From: Hungatella effluvii
GTDB lineage: Bacteria > Bacillota > Clostridia > Lachnospirales > Lachnospiraceae
Direction of reading: 5' to 3'
Assembly: GCF_003201875.1 (NCBI RefSeq)
Contig: NZ_QJKD01000009.1
Coordinates: 1-64,000, forward strand
Length of the DNA: 64,000 nt
The notes below the pieces were generated by a model. It was not told where the DNA came from. It did not search any database and saw nothing but the letters and a program-made list of their open reading frames with translations. Below, in pieces: positions 57,450-64,000 of this stretch. Every line of letters begins with the position of its first letter. Positions within the stretch are counted from its first letter, which is position 1. Made by a program: the position numbers and the translations under genes.

Positions 57450-58481
57450 TTATTTAATTTTGCAGTTTTGAAGGGCTGCGACGAAGGCGTGACAGGCGTC
57501 TTCTCTCGTGGCCCAGGAAGTAACGAGACGGATCGCACTGGATCCGTTGGTGCCGCGTTCCTGAATGGAAAAGAGAAAATCCGCGCTTAAGGCTTCGATG
57601 ACCGCATCCGGAAGGAGGGGAAACAGCTGGTTTGTCATGGATTCGGAGATAAAGGTGTAACCGCACTGTTCAATCCCTTTTCTTAAGATGGATGCCATAT
57701 CGTTGGAATGTGCCGCCATATCGTAGAATAAATGGTTCTGAAACAGCTCTTCGAACTGGATTCCCAGAAGCCATCCTTTCGCCATCATGGCGCCGCGCTG
57801 TTTGATCATGAAGCGGTAATCCGGCTTTAATTCATCTCTGCAGATGATGAGCGCCTCGCCGAACAGTGCGCCGGCCTTGGTGCCGCCTATGTAAAACACA
57901 TCCACCAGCTCTGCAATATCACGAAGCGTCAGATCATTGACCGGGCTTGTGAGTGCCGCTCCCATGCGGGCTCCATCCAGGAAAAGGTAGAGATCATTCT
58001 GGCGGCAGATATGGTGCAGGGCCTCTAAATCGGCTTTTGAATACTGGGTTCCAATCTCCGTGGAGTTGGAGATATAGACCATCTTAGGCTGAACCATGTG
58101 CTCATCGGTATGCGCATCCAGCGCCTTTAAAACGTCTGCCGGGGTTAATTTGCCATCCTTAGACGGCATGGCCAGAACTTTATGGCCGGTAGCCTCGATG
58201 GCCCCTGTTTCGTGGACATTGATATGGCCCTTGTCTGTGGCGATAACAGCCTGCCACGGGCGAAGCGCGGCGGCGATGGTGATTAAGTTCGTCTGGGTTC
58301 CGCCGGTAATAAAATGGACATCCGCGTCGTTTCGTCCAATCTCTTCTTTTATTAAGCGGCGCGCATTTTCGCAGTGAGTATCGAGTCCGTATCCGCCGTT
58401 CTGTGCTAAGTTGCAGTTCATCATCGCTTCCAGGATCTTTGGATGAGCGCCTTCACTGTAATCGTTGTTAAAACTGTACAT
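57450..58481 (-). CDS. Low-specificity L-threonine aldolase
   Basis: 343 residues. PLP fold-type I with Lys202 in YIGGTKAGALFGE, and HFITGGTQTNLIT, HVNETGAIE-like and YLFLDGARMGAAL segments. It cleaves threonine or allo-threonine to glycine and acetaldehyde. ATG 58481 follows AGGGAGGA. Single-gene unit; 58482-58650 is non-coding. Confidence 0.92.
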   Translation of the reverse strand: MYSFNNDYSEGAHPKILEAMMNCNLAQNGGYGLDTHCENARRLIKEEIGRNDADVHFITGGTQTNLITIAAALRPWQAVIATDKGHINVHETGAIEATGHKVLAMPSKDGKLTPADVLKALDAHTDEHMVQPKMVYISNSTEIGTQYSKADLEALHHICRQNDLYLFLDGARMGAALTSPVNDLTLRDIAELVDVFYIGGTKAGALFGEALIICRDELKPDYRFMIKQRGAMMAKGWLLGIQFEELFQNHLFYDMAAHSNDMASILRKGIEQCGYTFISESMTNQLFPLLPDAVIEALSADFLFSIQERGTNGSSAIRLVTSWATREDACHAFVAALQNCKIK

Positions 58482-58650
58482 AAACAGTCCTCCCTGTATC
58501 TGATAGTCTGAGACTAATCATATACCAAATGAGGGGGAATTGCAAGGTGGGAGAGGAAAAGTGGAGGTGAGGCTATTTACTGGAAAGTGTGGGGAGTGAT
58601 ATAATTTTGAAATACAGAGGACGGGAAATATCGAAAGAGGATGAAGCGGA

Positions 58651-60297
58651 ATGGGCAATCAGATGGTCAGCAGCGCAGGAATGCTGTTTTTGTATTTGGC
58701 GGGTGAGGTTACCGATGGCAGCGTAACATGCATTTATAAAACAGACAGTTACAGCCATCCATTGGATTTTTACGAGCAGGTGAGTGAACTACGGGAAGAC
58801 GTTTCTGATAAGGCGGAGCTGGAACTCTTCTGCGTTCTGGGAGTACCTGAGAAGGTCGACGCGATCGAAGCGTTTGTGGAAGGAAGTATGAAAGAGAGGA
58901 CTTTGGAAATCTGGAAAGAACAGAAGATGGGGGAAATGGAGGAGAAGACAGATAAGAATCATGCACTCCCGGATTGGGTGGAGGCGGAATTTGAGAGACT
59001 GATACAGGAGTATATATTTCAGGAAGATAAAATGTTGTTTCCCAGAAAGTGCCGCATGGAAATGGAAGGCTATGATATGTACTGTCTGTGGGGTGGAATG
59101 AATTCGGAGGATGATGGACATCTGTGGCTGGAAGAGACAGCTGCTATGTGGACAGAGGCTGAAAAGCCGTTTCTATTCGGAAAGCAGATGATGATACAGA
59201 CCTTTGAACTGAGCGATTTAACCGGAAGAAAAGTGATAGGAGCGATCCACGGTTTTGCAGAGGAAGGCTGGTATCTGTTAATCGAGGGAGGAATGAAGCT
59301 GTATCTGAACAGGGAAATACCGTACCTCAGAGAGCTGATTGGAGTACGGGATATCGGATTATTCACTGTGTCAGAGATTGACCGGATTACCAGCAATCCG
59401 GTATACGCGTATGGCAGGGCCTACCAGCCTCAGGAACTGTGCGAGGAATGGCATAAGGCATTTCTGTTTACTGCGGCTTTGGCAGAACAGGTGTGGGAGG
59501 AAGCATCCTTCGTCCCGGTGTATGAGAGGTTCCTTGCATTTCTGGAGGAAAATATAAGTGAGGTATGGGAGGCAAAAGCTCTTTTAGAAAAGAAGATGTA
59601 TTGGAGTGTCATGATTGGGCATATCGATGAGATCAGAGGGTATTTAAAAGGGGAGGAGGAAGTGGCTGTATCGAAAGACTTTCTTCTGCTTTTAAACAGC
59701 AGATATGCGTACTTGCCTTATCTGTACGAGCTGATGAATTCAATGGGAATTAAAATGGAGGAAGTGGTTGCGAACTGCGGGCTCCAGGTATTTTCACCGG
59801 AGAAGTTGAGGCAGATCATTGAACTGGGGGAAAACGGGGATTCGTTTCAAAAGGGTGTGCAGTGGGAAGCAGCTGCAGAGTATTTTATCAGCCATATAAA
59901 GGGCTTGAAGGTCAGCGGCCGACGCATTAACGTGGGAGTCCAGGAGATAGATTTGAGCATTGTAAACACGTCTCTGGACAGTAATTTATGGGAAATGGGC
60001 GCCTATCTTCTGACAGAATGCAAAAACTGGGCAGATAAAGTGGGAATCCAGGTGATTCGCGGACTGTCTTACAGTTCTAATATGAAGGGAAACAAGACAA
60101 CACTTCTGTTTGCGGCAAATGGGGTAACCAGGGACGGAAAAAGAGAAATATTAAGAGCCGCGGTGAATCAGCAGTTTATTCTCTGCTTCACAAAACAGGA
60201 GCTGCTGAAGGTGAAGAGCGGCGAGGAATGCTATGAACTTCTGATTGATAAATGGCGGGAACTGAAGGCGTGTGCGGAGAGAGAAATGATGGTATAG
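58651..60297 (+). CDS. Unknown protein with a PD-(D/E)xK nuclease-like C terminus
   Basis: 548 residues. The first ~400 are acidic, Glu/Trp-rich and not recognised. Residues 425-500 resemble a restriction-endonuclease-like core: EIDL with Asp434, then LLTECKNW with Glu457-x-Lys459, then a strand/helix with LLFAANGVT, as in Mrr/NERD-type domains. That pattern suggests DNA or RNA cleavage, with the N-terminal region as sensor. No signal peptide. GAGGATGAAGC precedes ATG 58651 and a TATAAT box is at about 58599. It lies just upstream of an SOS box and a Schlafen-like gene, so a defence or repair role is possible but unproven. Confidence 0.6.
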   Translation: MGNQMVSSAGMLFLYLAGEVTDGSVTCIYKTDSYSHPLDFYEQVSELREDVSDKAELELFCVLGVPEKVDAIEAFVEGSMKERTLEIWKEQKMGEMEEKTDKNHALPDWVEAEFERLIQEYIFQEDKMLFPRKCRMEMEGYDMYCLWGGMNSEDDGHLWLEETAAMWTEAEKPFLFGKQMMIQTFELSDLTGRKVIGAIHGFAEEGWYLLIEGGMKLYLNREIPYLRELIGVRDIGLFTVSEIDRITSNPVYAYGRAYQPQELCEEWHKAFLFTAALAEQVWEEASFVPVYERFLAFLEENISEVWEAKALLEKKMYWSVMIGHIDEIRGYLKGEEEVAVSKDFLLLLNSRYAYLPYLYELMNSMGIKMEEVVANCGLQVFSPEKLRQIIELGENGDSFQKGVQWEAAAEYFISHIKGLKVSGRRINVGVQEIDLSIVNTSLDSNLWEMGAYLLTECKNWADKVGIQVIRGLSYSSNMKGNKTTLLFAANGVTRDGKREILRAAVNQQFILCFTKQELLKVKSGEECYELLIDKWRELKACAEREMMV

Positions 60298-60344
60298 GCA
60301 GGGCAGCGATGATGGATTGGGGGGAGACAGTGGAAAAATAAAGA

Positions 60345-60358
60345 AGAACAAATGTTCG
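60345..60358. promoter_or_regulatory. LexA (SOS) box
   Basis: AGAACAAATGTTCG matches the Gram-positive LexA consensus CGAACRNRYGTTYG at 13 of 14 positions. It lies 33 bases before a TATAAT, the right place to repress that promoter. It heads the Schlafen-like gene and uvrB. Confidence 0.72.
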
Positions 60359-60390
60359 CGGCATGCCTATACTTTTGGTGGGGGATATGG

Positions 60391-60724
60391 TATAATTTTT
60401 ATGGTCTTTGGTATCGGGGAGGTATTTGCGAAGAACAAATTATTTGGGACAAGTGAAAATTGATCTGACATATAATGAGCAGTGTTAGTTTTAGTGGCCA
60501 ACATTCGTAAAGAAGGATTAGTGAAGAGGTTGTTGCCAAAATTATAATATCTATGCTGCAAAAAGCTATTCTTGCTGCAGTACAAAACAATGGCATAATG
60601 ATTAAAATGGGGTATAGACATATTCATGCATGAGAAAAATATAACTTGTAGATATAGAGCAGAAGCAAATTCAAATGAAAAAGTGTATCGGCATGATATC
60701 GTGTGATGAAAGGGAGGGAATCAT
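60391..60724 (+). promoter_or_regulatory. SOS promoter and leader of the Schlafen-like/uvrB unit
   Basis: TGGTATAAT (60388-60396) is an extended -10 with no good -35. It is followed by about 325 AT-rich bases without a convincing gene, up to the ribosome site AAAGGGAGGG before ATG 60725. A small minus-strand frame here has no support. Confidence 0.5.
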
Positions 60725-62272
60725 ATGGCAATACCAACAAACATAAAGACATTGTTATCAGGAGATGTTGTTGAATGGGCAAGGATTGAATTTAAGGAAA
60801 CGTGGAATGCAGAAGCCTCTTTGAAATCAGTATGTGCATTTGCAAATGATCTGGATAACTGGGGCGGCGGATATATTGTTATTGGCGTAGCGGAAAATGA
60901 AGGACAACCTGTTTATCCTCTTAAAGGTGTGCCTGTGGATAAAATTGATGCTTATCAAAAGAATATTTTGTCTAAATGTAAGTTAATCAGGCCTGCATAT
61001 ATGCCAATAGTGGAAATTGTGGATTATGAAAATAAGAATTTCATTGTTCTTTGGTGTCCTGGTGGAGATAGCAGACCATATTCATCTCCTAAAACCATGG
61101 CAAAAGATAACAAAGAGCGTATTCACTACATTCGAAAAATGTCTAGTACGGTAGAACCATCTGATGACGAAGAAAAGGATTTGTTTAATTTAGCAAATCG
61201 AATTCCATTCGATGATCGTGTAAATCATCAGGCGGAGATGTCAGATTTAAATATTACACTTATTCAGAATTACTTGAAGGAAGTTAAGAGTTCATTGTAT
61301 GAGAAATCAAAAACGGGAGACTTTGTTGAAGTATGTAGTAATATGAATATTATCAGTAATCTTCCGGAATATACAAAACCAAAGAATGTGGGATTGATGT
61401 TTTTCAGTATGGAACCTGACAGATTTTTTCCATACACACAGATAGATGTTGTTCAGTTTCCGGAAGGCTTAGGCGGTAATTATATTATTGAGCAGACTTT
61501 TAAAGGACCGATTCAGCAACAGTTAAGAGATGCATTGCAGTATATTAGCAACACGATCATTACCGAAAAAGTTGTAAAACATCCTGATCGTGCGGAAGCA
61601 GATCGTTTTTTCAATTATCCATATGCTGCAATTGAGGAGGCATTATCAAATGCGGTGTATCATCGTGCATATGATGAAAGAGAGCCGATTGAAGTTCGAA
61701 TAGAGAATGACTGGATAGAGATATTAAGTTTTCCGGGACCGGATCGTTCTGTAACGATGGAAGGATTAAAATCTTATCGTGTATCAAATCGGCGATATCG
61801 GAACCGTAGGATAGGGGATTTCCTGAAAGAATTGCATTTGACTGAGGGAAGAAATACAGGATTTAAGAAGATTCTTGACGCATTAGAAGCAAATGGATCA
61901 CCGAAACCAGAGTTTGAAACGGATGAAGCGCGCAGCTATTTTATTACAAGATTGTTTGTTCATGAAGGATTTATAGAAGAAAAACATGGAACTGAGAATG
62001 CGTCAACCCCAAATTCAACCCCAAATTCAACCCCAAATTCAACCCCAAATTCAACCCCATTGTCTTCATTAACAGTGGATTTGATGGGATTGCCATTGAG
62101 AGAACAGATATTGGTACTTATAACGAAGAATTCATCAATATCCAAAAAGAAAATGACAGAAATTCTGGGTGTTTCAATGTATGTGTTGAAGAAGGAATTG
62201 GCTGTAATGAGTGAAGAGCATGTGGCTGAGTTTGTTGGATTTAGTCGGAATGGTAAATGGGTTGTGTATTAG
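60725..62272 (+). CDS. Schlafen/AlbA_2-domain ATP-binding protein
   Basis: 515 residues. N-terminal AlbA_2 (Schlafen-type) domain at about 10-130 (EFKETWNAEASLKSVCAFAN, GGGYIVIGVAE). A GHKL-like C-terminal ATP-binding region at about 290-400 has AIEEALSNAVYHRAYD and EGRNTGFKKIL. A Ser-Thr-Pro-Asn repeat linker lies at 427-445 and a winged-helix end (ISKKKMTEILGVSMYVLKK). Such proteins are transcriptional regulators or defence-associated factors. The gene is clearly more AT-rich than its neighbours, suggesting transfer. It sits between the SOS box and uvrB. Confidence 0.85.
   Translation: MAIPTNIKTLLSGDVVEWARIEFKETWNAEASLKSVCAFANDLDNWGGGYIVIGVAENEGQPVYPLKGVPVDKIDAYQKNILSKCKLIRPAYMPIVEIVDYENKNFIVLWCPGGDSRPYSSPKTMAKDNKERIHYIRKMSSTVEPSDDEEKDLFNLANRIPFDDRVNHQAEMSDLNITLIQNYLKEVKSSLYEKSKTGDFVEVCSNMNIISNLPEYTKPKNVGLMFFSMEPDRFFPYTQIDVVQFPEGLGGNYIIEQTFKGPIQQQLRDALQYISNTIITEKVVKHPDRAEADRFFNYPYAAIEEALSNAVYHRAYDEREPIEVRIENDWIEILSFPGPDRSVTMEGLKSYRVSNRRYRNRRIGDFLKELHLTEGRNTGFKKILDALEANGSPKPEFETDEARSYFITRLFVHEGFIEEKHGTENASTPNSTPNSTPNSTPNSTPLSSLTVDLMGLPLREQILVLITKNSSISKKKMTEILGVSMYVLKKELAVMSEEHVAEFVGFSRNGKWVVY
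62003..62059 (+). repeat. 12-bp tandem repeat inside the Schlafen-like gene
   Basis: TCAACCCCAAAT occurs four times head to tail (62003-62050) plus a partial copy. It encodes Ser-Thr-Pro-Asn units that link the ATPase and winged-helix parts. Because the period is a multiple of three, slippage changes linker length without a frameshift. Confidence 0.9.
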
Positions 62273-62359
62273 TTGGATTATTCGGAAAAGTGCACTGTAA
62301 AAGTATGGTTTAAGATGAATGTGTTTTTAAAAGTATGGAATTATAAAGGAGGAACCTCA

Positions 62360-64000
62360 GTGGATCAATTTGAATTAGTATCAGAATATAAACCAACCGG
62401 CGATCAGCCCCAGGCCATTGCCAAGCTGGTCAAAGGTTTCCAGGAAGGGAATCAGTTTCAGACTCTGCTGGGTGTCACCGGCTCCGGTAAGACCTTTACT
62501 ATGGCCAATGTCATCCAGGCGCTGAATAAGCCAACGCTGATTATTGCCCATAACAAGACGCTGGCCGCCCAGCTCTACAGCGAATTTAAAGAATTTTTCC
62601 CCAACAACGCGGTGGAATACTTTGTATCCTACTACGACTACTACCAGCCGGAAGCCTACGTCCCTTCAACGGACACATACATTGAAAAGGACTCTGCCAT
62701 CAATGACGAGATTGACAAGCTACGCCATTCCGCCACGGCTGCGTTGTCTGAGCGGGAGGATGTAATCATTGTGGCGTCCGTGTCGTGTATTTATGGTCTG
62801 GGAAGCCCCATCGATTATAAGGAGATGGTAATTTCCCTGCGGCCTGGGATGGAAAAAGACAGGGACGAGGTGATTCACAAGCTTATCGATATCCAGTATA
62901 CGCGGAATGATATGGATTTTAAGCGAGGCAGTTTCCGTGTAAGAGGTGATGTGCTGGAGATTTATCCGGCTTACTCGGGCGGAGACGCTTATCGGGTGGA
63001 GTTCTTCGGGGACGAGGTGGAGCGGATTACGGAGATCGATTCGCTTACCGGAGAAGGGAAGACGGAGCTGGGACACATTGCGATCTTCCCGGCTTCCCAT
63101 TACGTGGTTTCAAAGGAGAAGTTGGAGCTTGCGACTCAGACGATACTTGCAGAGCTTAAGGAACAGGTGGCTTATTTTAAGAGCGAGGATAAGCTGCTGG
63201 AAGCGCAGAGAATTTCTGAGCGGACGAATTTTGATGTGGAGATGATGCGGGAAACCGGGTTCTGTTCCGGTATAGAGAACTACTCCAGGCATTTAACTGC
63301 ATCCAGGGCGGGAGAACCACCCTGCACGCTGATCGACTATTTTCCCGAGGAATTCCTGATTATTGTGGATGAGTCCCATATTACTCTGCCTCAGGTCCGC
63401 GGTATGTTCGCGGGAGACCGGTCCAGGAAGACGACCCTGGTCAACTATGGATTCCGTCTGCCTTCTGCTCTGGACAACAGACCACTGAATTTTGAGGAAT
63501 TTGAGTCGAAGATCGACCAGATGATGTTTGTGTCGGCCACGCCTTCTGTCTATGAGGCGAACCATGAGATGATGCGGGTGGAGCAGATTATCCGGCCCAC
63601 GGGACTTTTGGATCCGGAGATCGAGGTGCGTCCGGTGGAAGGCCAGATCGATGATCTCGTCTCGGAGGTCAACAAGGAGGTCGCGAATAAGCACAAGATT
63701 CTGATCACAACGCTGACAAAACGTATGGCCGAGGACCTGACGGATTACATGAGGGAGATTGGAATCCGGGTGAAGTATCTTCATTCCGATATTGATACGC
63801 TGGAGCGTTCGGAGATTATCCGTGATATGCGTCTCGATGTATTCGATGTACTCGTCGGAATCAACCTTCTGCGTGAGGGTCTTGATATTCCGGAAATTAC
63901 GCTGGTAGCGATTCTCGATGCGGATAAAGAGGGCTTCCTCCGTTCGGAGACGTCTCTGATCCAGACGGTCGGGCGTGCGGCGCGTAACTCTGAGGGCCAC
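62360..64000 (+). CDS. uvrB: UvrABC excinuclease subunit B (3' end outside window)
   Basis: 547 codons to the window edge, continuing beyond. GTG start at 62360, seven bases after AAAGGAGG. Motifs: YKPTGDQPQAI, Walker A LLGVTGSGKTFTMA, the beta-hairpin region VSYYDYYQPEAYVP, IVDESH, and helicase motifs through NLLREGLDIPEITL and QTVGRAARNSEGH. It verifies DNA damage after UvrA loading and recruits UvrC. UvrB is commonly LexA-controlled; here the nearest SOS box is 2 kb upstream, across the Schlafen-like gene. Confidence 0.97.
   Translation, partial: MDQFELVSEYKPTGDQPQAIAKLVKGFQEGNQFQTLLGVTGSGKTFTMANVIQALNKPTLIIAHNKTLAAQLYSEFKEFFPNNAVEYFVSYYDYYQPEAYVPSTDTYIEKDSAINDEIDKLRHSATAALSEREDVIIVASVSCIYGLGSPIDYKEMVISLRPGMEKDRDEVIHKLIDIQYTRNDMDFKRGSFRVRGDVLEIYPAYSGGDAYRVEFFGDEVERITEIDSLTGEGKTELGHIAIFPASHYVVSKEKLELATQTILAELKEQVAYFKSEDKLLEAQRISERTNFDVEMMRETGFCSGIENYSRHLTASRAGEPPCTLIDYFPEEFLIIVDESHITLPQVRGMFAGDRSRKTTLVNYGFRLPSALDNRPLNFEEFESKIDQMMFVSATPSVYEANHEMMRVEQIIRPTGLLDPEIEVRPVEGQIDDLVSEVNKEVANKHKILITTLTKRMAEDLTDYMREIGIRVKYLHSDIDTLERSEIIRDMRLDVFDVLVGINLLREGLDIPEITLVAILDADKEGFLRSETSLIQTVGRAARNSEGH

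Noticed and set aside
60367..60627. 86-codon minus-strand frame in the SOS leader
   Set aside because: AT-rich chance frame without ribosome site, overlapping the LexA-controlled promoter.
62003..62059. Short regular repeats considered as a CRISPR array
   Set aside because: There are no spacers; the units are contiguous 12-mers within a coding frame.

Overview
The window looks like a chromosome segment of an anaerobic gut Firmicute of the Lachnospiraceae / Clostridium cluster XIVa type (Enterocloster- or Lachnoclostridium-like). The basis is moderate GC with strong AGGAGG ribosome sites, YesM/YesN two-component pairs, MalF/MalG-type sugar ABC operons without their own ATPase, FtsEX with a PcsB-like hydrolase, and Gly(GCC) and Gln(CTG) tRNAs. 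The species call is inference; no database was searched.

Layout. 1-80 is the 3' end of 23S rRNA, followed by two hairpin repeats and tRNA-Gly (302-373). An integrated mobile element of about 8 kb sits at the tRNA-Gly 3' end (core copies at 350, 514 and 8411). It encodes a tyrosine integrase, a 54-residue excisionase-like protein, an eukaryotic-virus-like CRESS Rep (HUH nuclease plus superfamily 3 helicase), an FtsK/TcpA-like ATPase, a membrane protein, a small candidate ssDNA-binding protein, a divergent helix-turn-helix protein and a secreted cargo protein. Just upstream of rep are three 7-bp iterons and a stem-loop whose loop carries TAGTATTAA on the minus strand, one base from the CRESS-virus nonanucleotide NANTATTAC. 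A short remnant between the first two core copies suggests a second, largely lost element.

8.4-13.9 kb: a secreted cell-wall-binding protein, an AraC regulator, a GPH sugar symporter, an esterase, an orphan PTS IIA protein and a frameshifted HAD relic. 14.2-26.8 kb: a large carbohydrate operon with YesM/YesN-type regulators, an ABC importer, a GH105-like hydrolase, a zinc dehydrogenase, an SMP-30 lactonase, an FGGY kinase, an iron dehydrogenase and a DeoC-type aldolase, which together could form an uncharacterised sugar pathway. 27.0-33.7 kb: housekeeping genes (cytidylate-kinase-like, aminotransferase, VanZ-like, truA, cation efflux) and an ECF sigma factor with an RsgI-like anti-sigma factor.

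33.8-46.4 kb is bounded by two identical tRNA-Gln genes in direct orientation. It holds a divergent YesM/YesN pair, a second ABC importer, a GH3 beta-glycosidase, a GH31 alpha-xylosidase and a chemotaxis receptor, consistent with use of xyloglucan-type oligosaccharides. Neither importer operon has an ATPase; the MsmK/UgpC-type ATPase at 49.1 kb could serve both.

46.6-57.4 kb: thioesterase, CvfB-like protein, methyltransferase, MsmK, a PucR/CdaR-type regulator, then ftsE-ftsX-M23 hydrolase-S41 protease for division-linked wall remodelling, and a phospholipase-D-family protein. 57.4-64 kb: threonine aldolase, an unknown protein with a PD-(D/E)xK-like tail, an SOS (LexA) box, an AT-rich Schlafen/AlbA_2 ATPase-like gene and the start of uvrB, which runs off the window.
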